From Lachnospiraceae bacterium (GTDB lineage: Bacteria; Bacillota; Clostridia; Lachnospirales; Lachnospiraceae), in the NCBI GenBank assembly GCA_014804425.1, contig JAAUZV010000015.1, positions 95,955 to 159,954 of the forward strand: a stretch of DNA of 64,000 nt. Reading direction: 5' to 3'. Numbering within the stretch: the stretch's first letter is position 1; each line of letters opens with the position of its first letter. The notes under the pieces were generated by a model, which had not been told where the DNA came from, did no database searches, and saw only the letters and a program-made list of their open reading frames with translations. The position numbers were made by a program, and so were the translations under genes. This document shows positions 52,467-61,466 of the stretch, one piece after another.

Positions 52467-55101
52467 ATCATATGGTGTAAATGAGTTAAGAAGCATGTTT
52501 CTCGATTTCTTTGAGGAGAAGGGACATTTGAAAATGAAAAGCTTTTCGCTTGTCCCGCATAATGATAATTCGCTGCTGCTGATCAATTCGGGCATGGCTC
52601 CCCTAAAGCCCTATTTTACCGGACAGGAGATTCCGCCGAGAAGGAGAGTGACGACCTGCCAGAAATGTATTCGTACCGGAGATATTGAGAATGTGGGAAA
52701 GACCGCGCGCCACGGTACGTTTTTCGAGATGCTCGGAAACTTTTCTTTCGGTGATTATTTTAAGCATGAGGCGATCAAATGGAGCTGGGAGTTTTTAACT
52801 GAACGCGTTGGTTTGGATGCGTCGCGCCTGTATCCTTCTGTTTACGAAGATGATGACGAGGCGTTCCGTATTTGGAATGAGGAGATCGGTATTGCGCCCG
52901 AGCGCATTTTCCGTTTCGGAAAAGAAGATAATTTCTGGGAGCATGGTTCCGGTCCGTGCGGGCCGTGTTCAGAGATCTACTATGACCGCGGGGAGAGATA
53001 CGGCTGCGGAAAGCCGGGCTGCACGGTCGGTTGTGACTGCGACCGCTATATCGAAGTGTGGAACAATGTATTCACACAGTTTGATAACGACGGGAAAGGC
53101 AATTACAGCGAACTGGAGCAGAAAAACATTGACACCGGCATGGGCTTGGAGCGTCTTGCCGTTGTTGTACAGGATGTGGATTCTATTTTTGACATCGATA
53201 CGATTCAGGCGCTCAGAAACCGCGTCTGTGAACTGGCGGGCGCTGCCTATCAGAAGGATGCGGCAAAGGACGTATCCATCCGGCTGATCACCGATCACAT
53301 CCGCTCGGCGACTTTTATGATCTCCGACGGTATCATGCCGACGAATGAGGGCAGGGGCTATGTGTTGCGCCGTATCATCCGCCGCGCCGCGCGCCACGGA
53401 AGAATGCTCGGCATCGACGGCGTATTTTTGGCAAACCTGAGCGAGACCGTCATAGAAGGAAGTAAGGACGGCTATCCTGAGCTGGAGGAAAAAAAGGATT
53501 TTATTTTCCATGTGCTCACGCAGGAAGAAAATAAATTTAATAAGACCATCGATCAGGGACTTGCGATTTTAGGGCAGATGGAAGATAAGCTTGTCGCGGA
53601 AAATAAAACAGAGCTTTCCGGTGCGGACGCCTTTAAGCTGTACGACACTTACGGGTTCCCGATCGACTTGACGAAAGAGATTTTGGACGAGAAGGGCTTC
53701 ACCGTCGAGGAAGAACAATTTAGGGAAGCGATGGAGGAACAGAAGACAAAGGCGCGCGCCGCGCGTAAGACGACCAATTACATGGGCGCGGACGCGACGG
53801 TCTACGAATTGCTCGATCCGGCGCTTTCCACGGAATTCATCGGCTATGATACTTTGAACGCGGATGCGAAGATCACGGCGCTGACGACGGAGACGGAGGT
53901 CATGACCGCGTTGACGGACGGAGAGATCGGTACGATCGTTACGGACGTAACGCCCTGCTATGCAACGATGGGCGGTCAGCAGGGCGACAGAGGTGTCATT
54001 GCGACGCAGGACGGCACGTTTGAGATCGAGGAGACGGTCAAGCTTTCCGGAGACAAGGTCGGACATATCGGACGCATGACGAAGGGCATGCTCAAGGTGG
54101 GCGACATCGTACGCATCAGTGTGGACGAAAAAAGAAGAACTGCAACCTGCCGCAATCACAGTGCGACGCATCTGTTACAAAAAGCACTGCGCACCGTGCT
54201 CGGAACGCATGTGGAGCAGGCAGGCTCCTATAATGATTCGGAACGGCTGCGTTTTGATTTCAGTCATTTTGCGGCGATGACAAAGGAAGAACTCTCCAAG
54301 GTGGAGCAGATCGTCAATGAGCGGATCGCGGAGGGGATTCCCGTCGTAACGGAAGTGCTTACCGTTGAGGAGGCAAAAAAGACGGGCGCAATGGCGCTGT
54401 TCGGAGAAAAATACGGCGAGAAAGTGCGCGTTGTGGAAATGGGAGACTTCTCCAAGGAATTTTGCGGCGGCACCCATGTGAAAAATACGGCGTCCATCAA
54501 CGCCTTTAAGATCGTAAGCGAGAGCGGCGTCGCAGCGGGTGTCAGAAGGATCGAAGCCCTGACGGGTGCAGGCGTGGCGAAGTATTACGCGGAGCTGGAA
54601 GAAAAACTGAATGAGGCGGCAGCGATCCTAAAGACCACGCCGGCAAGTCTGATCGAGCGCTGCGAGCATTTGATGAGCGAATACAAAGCGCTGCAGAGCG
54701 AGAACGAATCGTTAAAGAGCAAGGCCGCGCAGAACGCGCTCGGCGACGTCATGAATGAGGTTCAGGACGTGAAGGGTGTGAAGCTGCTTGCAACGAGTGT
54801 GGACGATGTTGACATGAACGGCTTGCGGGAGCTTGGCGATAAGCTGAAAAACCAGATCTCGGAGGGAGTGATCGTGCTTGCGTCCGCAAAGGACGGCAAG
54901 GTCAACCTCATTGCGATGGCAACGGACGGCGCGCAGGCAAAAGGCGCGCATGCCGGAAATCTGATCAAGGGCATTGCGGCACTCGTCGGCGGCGGAGGCG
55001 GCGGACGGCCGAATATGGCGCAGGCAGGCGGCAAAAATCCGGCGGGAATCCCGAATGCGGTTGCCGAGGCTGCCAAGGTACTGGAAGGACAACTTTCATA
55101 A
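52462..55101 (+). CDS. alaS: Alanyl-tRNA synthetase
   Basis: About 879 aa. Class II synthetase with editing. LLLINSGMAPLKPYFTG, RRVTTCQKCIRTGDIENVG and GRGYVLRRIIRRAARHGR mark the catalytic domain; NHSATHLLQKAL and FCGGTHVKNT the editing site zinc ligands; the C-terminal Gly-rich DHHA1 domain ends GGGGGGRPNMAQAGG. MKSYGVNELRSMFLDFF is the family N-terminus, so ATG 52462 is preferred over ATG 52450, which comes from the 41-base repeat. Confidence 0.97.
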   Translation: MKSYGVNELRSMFLDFFEEKGHLKMKSFSLVPHNDNSLLLINSGMAPLKPYFTGQEIPPRRRVTTCQKCIRTGDIENVGKTARHGTFFEMLGNFSFGDYFKHEAIKWSWEFLTERVGLDASRLYPSVYEDDDEAFRIWNEEIGIAPERIFRFGKEDNFWEHGSGPCGPCSEIYYDRGERYGCGKPGCTVGCDCDRYIEVWNNVFTQFDNDGKGNYSELEQKNIDTGMGLERLAVVVQDVDSIFDIDTIQALRNRVCELAGAAYQKDAAKDVSIRLITDHIRSATFMISDGIMPTNEGRGYVLRRIIRRAARHGRMLGIDGVFLANLSETVIEGSKDGYPELEEKKDFIFHVLTQEENKFNKTIDQGLAILGQMEDKLVAENKTELSGADAFKLYDTYGFPIDLTKEILDEKGFTVEEEQFREAMEEQKTKARAARKTTNYMGADATVYELLDPALSTEFIGYDTLNADAKITALTTETEVMTALTDGEIGTIVTDVTPCYATMGGQQGDRGVIATQDGTFEIEETVKLSGDKVGHIGRMTKGMLKVGDIVRISVDEKRRTATCRNHSATHLLQKALRTVLGTHVEQAGSYNDSERLRFDFSHFAAMTKEELSKVEQIVNERIAEGIPVVTEVLTVEEAKKTGAMALFGEKYGEKVRVVEMGDFSKEFCGGTHVKNTASINAFKIVSESGVAAGVRRIEALTGAGVAKYYAELEEKLNEAAAILKTTPASLIERCEHLMSEYKALQSENESLKSKAAQNALGDVMNEVQDVKGVKLLATSVDDVDMNGLRELGDKLKNQISEGVIVLASAKDGKVNLIAMATDGAQAKGAHAGNLIKGIAALVGGGGGGRPNMAQAGGKNPAGIPNAVAEAAKVLEGQLS

Positions 55102-55166
55102 AAAATCTAATCTGTGCCATTCGCCGATGCTTGGCGTAACTGTTATAAAAAAATTAAAAAAATCAG

Positions 55167-55194
55167 TTGACGATTGGTAAATTTATGCTATAAT
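55167..55194 (+). promoter_or_regulatory. rpsU: rpsU promoter
   Basis: TTGACG (55167-55172), 16-base spacer ending TGC, TATAAT (55189-55194). Confidence 0.8.
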
Positions 55195-55285
55195 GTGATA
55201 TGTGTACTGCGGAATCCTGCCGTACATAGAATAACCCAATCAGTCGAGTGGCCTGAAAAGGACTGAAGGGAGGTCAGGTGTCAGC

Positions 55286-55462
55286 GTGTCGAATGTAATC
55301 GTAAAAGAGAACGAGACTTTAGATAGTGCTTTACGTCGCTTCAAGAGAAGCTGTGCGAAGGCGGGTATCCAGCAGGAGATTCGTAAGAGAGAGCATTACG
55401 AGAAGCCGAGCGTAAGACGTAAGAAGAAATCTGAAGCTGCTAGAAAACGTAAATACAATTAA
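55286..55462 (+). CDS. rpsU: Ribosomal protein S21
   Basis: 58 aa, highly basic. [20 protein letters not shown], then [20 protein letters not shown] and a lysine/arginine tail ending RKRKYN match bS21, a 30S protein used in initiation. GTG start, with GGGAGG 12 bases upstream. Strong promoter and terminator isolate it as a single-gene transcript. Confidence 0.95.
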   Translation: MSNVIVKENETLDSALRRFKRSCAKAGIQQEIRKREHYEKPSVRRKKKSEAARKRKYN

Positions 55463-55475
55463 TCGCAGACATAAG

Positions 55476-55502
55476 TCCCTGGCAGCGCTGTCAGGGATTT
55501 TT
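55476..55502 (+). terminator. rpsU: rpsU terminator
   Basis: TCCCTGGCA (55476-55484) pairs with TGTCAGGGA (one mismatch) and runs into TTTTT. Confidence 0.8.
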
Positions 55503-55551
55503 GTTTTACGCGCAGTGAAAAGCATGCTCTTTTTAAGGGAGAGGATCAGAA

Positions 55552-56148
55552 ATGTGGAACATACAATTACCGATGATTGAAGCGAACGTATACCAGATCG
55601 TTTTCTGCTTCGTGGTTTACAGCATGGGAGGATGGCTTGTAGAGTCCATCTATATGTCCTTCTGTAACCGGAAGCTGACGAACCGCGGATTTGGTTTTTT
55701 GCCGTTCTGCCCGATTTACGGGTTCGGTGCGACAATCGGTTATTACTTGTTGCTTCCGTTTGCGGGGAGCGCGCTGGCGGTTTATTTGATCGGCGCTGTG
55801 TCGGCTACGATATTTGAATATCTGATCGGCATTGTGATGCAGCGGCTTTTTGGCGAAGTTTGGTGGGATTACAATGACAAGCCTTTTAACTTTAAAGGAA
55901 TCATCTGCCTCGAAAGTACGCTTGCATGGGGCGCATATGGGTTGATCGTCGTCTACTTCCTGCATGCGCAGGTATTGGGACTGGCGGACATGGTGGGCAG
56001 GTTCAGGGGGATCTTATTTTGCAGGATCGTGCTTTTCCTCTACATAGTAGACTTTATCTACCATTTGCTTGAGGCGGTTGGTGTGAACATGGCAAAATAC
56101 CGCAACAGCGTCATTGAGCGCTGCAGACGATTCAGAGAGCGATTCTGA
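55552..56148 (+). CDS. CmpB-like putative ABC transporter permease (membrane protein)
   Basis: 198 aa, five to six helices. FVVYSMGGWLVESIYMSFCN, RGFGFLPFCPIYGFGA and EVWWDYNDKPFNFKGIICL are hallmarks of the ABC_trans_CmpB family, common in Firmicutes. Despite the name, no transport role has been shown that I know of. Its own terminator follows at 56197. Confidence 0.82.
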   Translation: MWNIQLPMIEANVYQIVFCFVVYSMGGWLVESIYMSFCNRKLTNRGFGFLPFCPIYGFGATIGYYLLLPFAGSALAVYLIGAVSATIFEYLIGIVMQRLFGEVWWDYNDKPFNFKGIICLESTLAWGAYGLIVVYFLHAQVLGLADMVGRFRGILFCRIVLFLYIVDFIYHLLEAVGVNMAKYRNSVIERCRRFRERF

Positions 56149-56196
56149 AAAGGACGGTTTCGGAAACGGGCGTCATTTACAAAAATCCGGGTTATG

Positions 56197-56230
56197 AAAA
56201 GCAGGAGGATGTATTTTTTCCTGCTTTTTT
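56197..56230 (+). terminator. Terminator after the CmpB-like gene
   Basis: AAAAGCAGGA (56197-56206) pairs with TCCTGCTTTT (56219-56228), followed by further Ts. Confidence 0.85.
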
Positions 56231-56258
56231 CCATATGATGAAGAAAGAATAGTTGGAA

Positions 56259-57494
56259 ATGAGGCAAAAAGTGCGCATCCGGAACAGAAATTGCTTACGC
56301 AGAGGCAAAAAAAGAATCCTGTCGCTCCTGATTGCTGCTCTTTTATCCTGCGTGGCGGCGTTTACGGCGTGCTTAGATGCCGCGTGCGCGCAGGCGCAGC
56401 CGCTGACGGAGCTGCCCTTTGAAATATCGGCGCCCTCCGCGATCCTGATGGAGGCATCTACCGGGCAGGTCATTTATGAAAAAGGTGCGGATGAGGAGAG
56501 GAGTCCGGCAAGCATCACAAAGATCATGACGCTGCTCTTGATCTTTGACGCGATCCACAGCGGAAAGATCGCGCTGACCGATGAGGTGACGACGAGCGCG
56601 TATGCGCAGTCGATGGGCGGATCGCAGGTTTTTTTGGAGGAAGGCGAGGTACAGACCGTTGAAACATTGATCAAGTGCATCGTTGTTGCGAGCGGAAACG
56701 ACGCGTCGGTTGCGATGGCGGAATATATCAGCGGAAGCGAGGAGGCGTTTGTCGCGCAGATGAATGCGCGGGCGGCGGAACTCGGCATGGAGCACACGCA
56801 TTTTGAAGACTGCTGCGGATTGTCCAATTCGGACGGACATTATACGAGTGCGCGGGATGTCGCGCTGATGGCGAGAGAGCTGATCACCAAATACCCTGAA
56901 ATCTATCAATATACAACGATCTGGATGGAAGACATCACGCATGTGACGAGGCGGGGAGAATCGGTTTTTACGCTCTCAAGCACCAATAAGCTCTTAAAAC
57001 AATATGAATGGACGACGGGCTTAAAGACCGGCTCGACCAATAAAGCGAAATACTGCTTCTGCGGGACGGCGCGAAAAAATGACATTGACCTGATCGCGGT
57101 CGTCATGGCGGCGCCCGATTTCAGGGTACGCTTTGATGATGCAAGAAAGCTTTTGGAGCACGGGTATTCACTGTGTGCCGTCTACACGGATACGAATGAG
57201 GAGGGACTTGCGGATATAGAGCTCTCCGGCGGCGTTGCGGATACGGTTCCGCTTCGGGTGGAAGATGCGTTTTCTTATCTTGATCTGACGGGAGCAGACT
57301 TATCCGCTGTTACGAAGGAACTGCGTGTCCCGCCTGCCATGGCCCCGGTCACAGAAGGCAAAAAGGCGGGAGAGATCGTCTATCTGCTGGGCGGAAGACA
57401 GATCGGAAGCGTGGATGTGCTGTACGGGGCAAGCGTGAAAAAAGCAACGTTTCGCGATTATCTGGGAAGAATATGGAAGCGGTATTTGATCTAG
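56259..57494 (+). CDS. D-alanyl-D-alanine carboxypeptidase (PBP5/DacF type)
   Basis: About 411 aa, exported. Signal peptide (~20-45), then a serine peptidase of class C low-mass PBPs: SITK (SxxK nucleophile), SGN (SxN) and KTGS (KTG). A C-terminal beta domain and a final amphipathic segment RDYLGRIWKRYLI are expected to anchor it to the membrane. It trims the terminal D-Ala of peptidoglycan stem peptides. Start uncertain between TTG 56253 and ATG 56259. Confidence 0.9.
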   Translation: MRQKVRIRNRNCLRRGKKRILSLLIAALLSCVAAFTACLDAACAQAQPLTELPFEISAPSAILMEASTGQVIYEKGADEERSPASITKIMTLLLIFDAIHSGKIALTDEVTTSAYAQSMGGSQVFLEEGEVQTVETLIKCIVVASGNDASVAMAEYISGSEEAFVAQMNARAAELGMEHTHFEDCCGLSNSDGHYTSARDVALMARELITKYPEIYQYTTIWMEDITHVTRRGESVFTLSSTNKLLKQYEWTTGLKTGSTNKAKYCFCGTARKNDIDLIAVVMAAPDFRVRFDDARKLLEHGYSLCAVYTDTNEEGLADIELSGGVADTVPLRVEDAFSYLDLTGADLSAVTKELRVPPAMAPVTEGKKAGEIVYLLGGRQIGSVDVLYGASVKKATFRDYLGRIWKRYLI

Positions 57495-57543
57495 AAGCTT
57501 TCGGGATCGGCTGTTTCATACATTTGGAGAACAAAACACGACT

Positions 57544-58407
57544 ATGAGTACATTATTGATCATCATGTTGATTCTGCTGGGGATACTGATCATATGGGGC
57601 ATCTGTGATTGTATTTATGATACGATGACTTATCGCGTGATGTCTTATGAACTGACTTCCCCCAAAATAAAAAAAGAGTTTCGCTTCGTCGTTCTTTCCG
57701 ATCTGCACAATAAAACGTTCGGAAAAAACAACAGCAGACTGATCGCAGGGATCCGGCAGCTTCGCCCCGATGCGGTGATGATTGCCGGAGACATGGTGAC
57801 GGCGACGGAGGGCGAGGATCTCTCCGGCACGGTGCATCTGCTGACGGAACTCGCAAAGGACTATCCGGTCTATTACGGTATCGGCAACCATGAAGAAAAG
57901 ATCGGAAGAAAGCCGGAGCGCTACGGCAGCATGTACAAGGACTATATTTCGGCGCTGAAAAAAGCAGGAGTGAAACCGCTAATCAACGAAAAAAGAACCT
58001 TGTCCGAGTATGGCATTTCCATCTGCGGTCTGCAGATAGAATTCAAATATTTTAAGCGTTTCGGTCTGCTTCCGATGGAGCGTGAGGACTTACAAAGGCT
58101 GGTCGGCGTCCCGGAGCGGGATAAATACCAAATCCTGATCGCGCATAATCCCGACTATTTTCCGCAGTATGCCGATTGGGGAGCGGATCTGGTGCTGTCC
58201 GGACATAATCACGGCGGCATCGTAGGCGTTCCGTTCCTTGGCGGTATGGTATCGCCACGCTGTATTCTGTTTCCGAAATATGACGGCGGACGCTTTGAAG
58301 AGGGACAAGCGACTATGCTGCTAAGCCGGGGACTCGGCACGCATACGCTTCCGGTGCGGATCTTAAATCATGCCGAGCTCTTGTATGTGACATGCAGGCC
58401 CGGATGA
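57544..58407 (+). CDS. Membrane-anchored metallophosphoesterase
   Basis: 287 aa. N-terminal transmembrane helix (~3-22), then a calcineurin-like phosphoesterase with metal-binding blocks VVLSDLHNKTFG, MIAGDMV, YGIGNHEEK and LSGHNHGGI. Such YkuE/YaeI-like proteins have been linked to lipid or lipid-A-like pyrophosphate hydrolysis; the substrate here is unknown. Confidence 0.88.
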   Translation: MSTLLIIMLILLGILIIWGICDCIYDTMTYRVMSYELTSPKIKKEFRFVVLSDLHNKTFGKNNSRLIAGIRQLRPDAVMIAGDMVTATEGEDLSGTVHLLTELAKDYPVYYGIGNHEEKIGRKPERYGSMYKDYISALKKAGVKPLINEKRTLSEYGISICGLQIEFKYFKRFGLLPMEREDLQRLVGVPERDKYQILIAHNPDYFPQYADWGADLVLSGHNHGGIVGVPFLGGMVSPRCILFPKYDGGRFEEGQATMLLSRGLGTHTLPVRILNHAELLYVTCRPG

Positions 58408-58430
58408 GCAGAGAGCGGAATTCTTTTTTG

Positions 58431-58459
58431 TTGCTTTTTTGAGAAAAGCCCTGTAAAAT
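58431..58459 (+). promoter_or_regulatory. scpA: scpA promoter
   Basis: TTGCTT (58431-58436), 17-base spacer, TAAAAT (58454-58459). Confidence 0.7.
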
Positions 58460-58501
58460 AGACGTGTTGCGTAAATCGCAGCGCAGGGAGCGGAGAATAC
58501 G

Positions 58502-59293
58502 ATGGAGCAGCTCAAGGTGAAGCTGGAGGTCTTTGAGGGACCGTTAGAGCTTCTTTTGCATCTGATAGAAAAAAATAAAGTCGATATTTACGATATTCCG
58601 ATCGTGGAGATCACGGAGCAGTATCTTGACTATGTACGGGCGATGGATACAGAGGATATGAACGTGATGAGCGACTTTCTCGTCATGGCGGCGACCCTGC
58701 TTGACATTAAATGCAAGATGCTTTTACCGAAAGAGGAAAACGAGGAGGGCGAGGAGGAAGATCCCCGTACCGAATTGGTGGAACAGCTTTTGCAGTACAA
58801 GCTGTACAAGTATATGTCCTATGAATTGAAGGACAGGCAGATGGATGCACAGCAGACCTTGTACAAGCGTGCGACGCTGCCGAAAGAGGTGGAGGAGTAC
58901 CGGCCGCCCATTGATTATGAGGAATTGCTCGGGGATATGACGCTGAAGCGCCTGTATTCCGTGTTTGAGTCCATTGTCAAACGACAGGAGGACCGCGTCG
59001 ATCCGATCCGTAACCAGTTCGGTAAGATTGAAAAGGACGAGGTCAATCTGGAGGAAAAGCAGCATTACATAGAGTCGTATTTGTATGAACACGGGAAGGC
59101 GGATTTTAAGGCGCTTTTGGAAAAGGGAAGCAGCAGAATGGAAGTGATCGTCACGTTCCTTGTCATATTGGAATTGATGAAGCTCGGAAAAATCTCGGTG
59201 GCGCAGGAGGATACGTTTGATGTGATCCGGATCATCTGGCAGCCGGATGCTGAGGTGTCCGCAGTGCCGATGCAGATGACGGCATTAGATTGA
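58502..59293 (+). CDS. scpA: Segregation and condensation protein A
   Basis: 263 aa kleisin of the SMC-ScpA-ScpB condensin. KLEVFEGPLELLLHLIEKNKVDIYDIPI and the MSDFLVMAATLLDIKCKMLLP block form the N-terminal SMC-neck-binding domain; an acidic linker follows and a winged helix (VIVTFLVILELMKLGKISVAQ) closes it. The stop TGA forms the start of dispersed repeat copy D; scpB follows. Confidence 0.95.
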   Translation: MEQLKVKLEVFEGPLELLLHLIEKNKVDIYDIPIVEITEQYLDYVRAMDTEDMNVMSDFLVMAATLLDIKCKMLLPKEENEEGEEEDPRTELVEQLLQYKLYKYMSYELKDRQMDAQQTLYKRATLPKEVEEYRPPIDYEELLGDMTLKRLYSVFESIVKRQEDRVDPIRNQFGKIEKDEVNLEEKQHYIESYLYEHGKADFKALLEKGSSRMEVIVTFLVILELMKLGKISVAQEDTFDVIRIIWQPDAEVSAVPMQMTALD

Positions 59294-59332
59294 AAATCTA
59301 CGATTTTTCAATCGCTGTCGGCAACATGGAGG
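59286..59332 (+). repeat. Dispersed hairpin repeat, copy D (between scpA and scpB)
   Basis: GATTGAAAATC (59288-59298) pairs with GATTTTTCAATC (59302-59313); then GCAACATGGAGG, the scpB ribosome site. A shorter copy than B and C but with the same layout. Confidence 0.7.
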
Positions 59333-59339
59333 ATTTTGG

Positions 59340-59909
59340 ATGGAGAGAGAAAAAGCAAAGCAGGTGTTGGAAGCGGTGCTGTTTGCGATGGGGGAGGCCG
59401 TGGAGCTTTCCCGGCTTGCCGGCGTGATCGAGGAGGAAAAAGACGTCACGCGTGAGCTTTTAACGGAAATGAAGGAGCAGTACCGGAGCGAAGAACGCGG
59501 CATGGATATCATTGAACTCGACGGCGCGTATCAGATGTGCACGCGTGCCGAGCTGTATGATTATCTGATCAAGATCGCGAAAAATCCGAGAAAATATGTA
59601 TTGACCGATTCGGTCTTAGAGACGCTTTCGATCATTGCCTATAAGCAGCCGGTCACAAAGATGGAGATTGAAAAGATCAGGGGCGTAAGCTCTGATTTTG
59701 CAGTCAATAAGCTGATAGAATATCATTTGGTAACGGAGCTCGGCAGACTGAATGCGCCGGGACGTCCGCTCCTGTTCGGGACGACGGAGGAATTTCTTCG
59801 CAGCTTCGGCGTGCGCTCCTTAGATGAGCTTCCCGAATTAAAGTCGGAGCAGCTTGCGGAGTTTCAGCAGCAGGCGGAGGAAGAGGCGCAGCTCAAGCTG
59901 GATATTTGA
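59340..59909 (+). CDS. scpB: Segregation and condensation protein B
   Basis: 189 aa, two winged-helix domains. VLEAVLFAMGEAVELSRLA, TDSVLETLSIIAYKQPVTKMEIEKIRG and GRLNAPGRPLLFGTTEEFL are typical. It binds the ScpA linker as a dimer in condensin. GGAGG (59328-59332), delivered by repeat D, is 7 bases before ATG. Confidence 0.95.
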   Translation: MEREKAKQVLEAVLFAMGEAVELSRLAGVIEEEKDVTRELLTEMKEQYRSEERGMDIIELDGAYQMCTRAELYDYLIKIAKNPRKYVLTDSVLETLSIIAYKQPVTKMEIEKIRGVSSDFAVNKLIEYHLVTELGRLNAPGRPLLFGTTEEFLRSFGVRSLDELPELKSEQLAEFQQQAEEEAQLKLDI

Positions 59910-59954
59910 GGCGGCGGTTTTGCGTACAATGAAACCGGAAGGTCAGGCTGCCGC

Positions 59955-61313
59955 TTGAAGCCCGAATACGGGCGGAAGCATCCGCATATATTGTTCAGAG
60001 GTTTTAAGACAGCGGATGGATGCGGTATGTCCGACAAGCGGGGCAAGGGAATCAAAGAAGAATGGATCAGACGGGGCACGGCAGCAGCGGTATTGACCGC
60101 GGGGCTGTTGGTGCTCCTTTTGCGTGTGCGCAGCGCACAGGAAAACGGACAGGGGACAGACGGCCTGTTTGCCGAGACACCCAAACAGCAGCAATATCAT
60201 CATGAAGAAATCCTGCATGAAAAAACGGCGGAGCCGCCGTCGATTTCTCTCTATGCGCGTTCGGCGCTCTTACTCGACTCCGATAACAACCGGGTACTTT
60301 ACGGGCATAACGGGACACAGGTCATGGCGATGGCGAGCACAACGAAGATCATGACCTGCATTCTTGCGCTGGAATACGGCAATCCGGATGATCTTGTCAC
60401 GGTATCCGCACGCGCGGCGGCAATGCCGAAAGTCAAATGTTATCTGCGGGAGGGCGAGCAGTACCGCCTTGGCGATCTGCTCTATTCCATGATGCTGCAG
60501 TCGCACAATGACACGGCGGCGGCGATCGCCGAGCATATCGGCGGCAGTATTGAGGGCTTTGCGGAGCTGATGAACCGGAAAGCGATCGACTTAGGATGTA
60601 CGGATACCCTGTTTATCACACCGAACGGACTGGATGCGGTAAATGAGGACGGCAGCTTTCACAGCACGACGGCGTACGATCTTGCGCGCATTGCGGCGTA
60701 TGCCATTCAAAATGAGGATTTTCTGCGCATCATCGGTACGCGGTCATACTCGTTTTCCTCGGCGGACGGGAAGCGCAGCTTCAGCGTATCGAATACGGAT
60801 GCGTTTCTCGATATGATGGACGGGGCCATCGGAATTAAGACCGGATTTACGGGGCAGGCAGGGTATTGTTTTGTCGGCGCGCTGAAAAGAGAAGAAAAAA
60901 CCTTTATCAGCGTGGTGCTTGCCTGTGGGTGGCCGCCGAATAAAAGCTACAAGTGGCACGATACGAAAGCACTCATGGAGTACGGCATTTCCGATTATGC
61001 CTATGAGGAGATCCCTGTAACGGATGAGACACTTTTGGTCACGGTCTTAGACGGAAAAGAAAAAAACGTTCCCGTTATCGTCAGCCCGGAACCCTTCGGA
61101 CTCCTGCTTTCGGATTATGATGAAGTTGTCTATGAACGGGAGATGAACATGGTGTTGACTGCACCGGTCGAAGCCGGGGAGGTCGCGGGTTACGACCGGT
61201 ATTATATAAACGGAACGCTTTACCGCGTGTTCCCGATCTATACGGGAGCCGCCGTCGAACAGATCGATTATCCGTTTTGCCTTGTCGATGTGTTCGAAAA
61301 GCTGCTTTTATAA
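59955..61313 (+). CDS. Second D-alanyl-D-alanine carboxypeptidase
   Basis: Up to 452 aa. One N-terminal transmembrane/signal helix (near AAAVLTAGLLVLLLRV), then PBP5-like domain with STTK, SHN and KTGF motifs, and a C-terminal beta domain. About 30% like the enzyme at 56.3 kb by eye, so a paralogue rather than a recent duplicate. Start is uncertain: TTG 59955 has GGAAGG 10 bases upstream, while ATG 60027 gives a more natural N-terminus but no ribosome site. Confidence 0.85.
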   Translation: MKPEYGRKHPHILFRGFKTADGCGMSDKRGKGIKEEWIRRGTAAAVLTAGLLVLLLRVRSAQENGQGTDGLFAETPKQQQYHHEEILHEKTAEPPSISLYARSALLLDSDNNRVLYGHNGTQVMAMASTTKIMTCILALEYGNPDDLVTVSARAAAMPKVKCYLREGEQYRLGDLLYSMMLQSHNDTAAAIAEHIGGSIEGFAELMNRKAIDLGCTDTLFITPNGLDAVNEDGSFHSTTAYDLARIAAYAIQNEDFLRIIGTRSYSFSSADGKRSFSVSNTDAFLDMMDGAIGIKTGFTGQAGYCFVGALKREEKTFISVVLACGWPPNKSYKWHDTKALMEYGISDYAYEEIPVTDETLLVTVLDGKEKNVPVIVSPEPFGLLLSDYDEVVYEREMNMVLTAPVEAGEVAGYDRYYINGTLYRVFPIYTGAAVEQIDYPFCLVDVFEKLLL

Positions 61314-61355
61314 AAAATCTTTCCATTTTATCGAAAAATTTATCGAAAATCCTAT

Positions 61356-61383
61356 TTGCGATTGAAAAATTGTATGTTATACT
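61356..61383 (+). promoter_or_regulatory. Promoter of the decarboxylase operon
   Basis: TTGCGA (61356-61361), 16-base spacer, TATACT (61378-61383); TTGAAA-18-TATAAG a few bases on is an alternative. Confidence 0.6.
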
Positions 61384-61466
61384 ACTATAAGTGCGAATTT
61401 GGGTATCACCATAATTTCGTAAAAGCAAATGCTTTTTTCTAATTATTAACTATGGAGGGCTGAAAA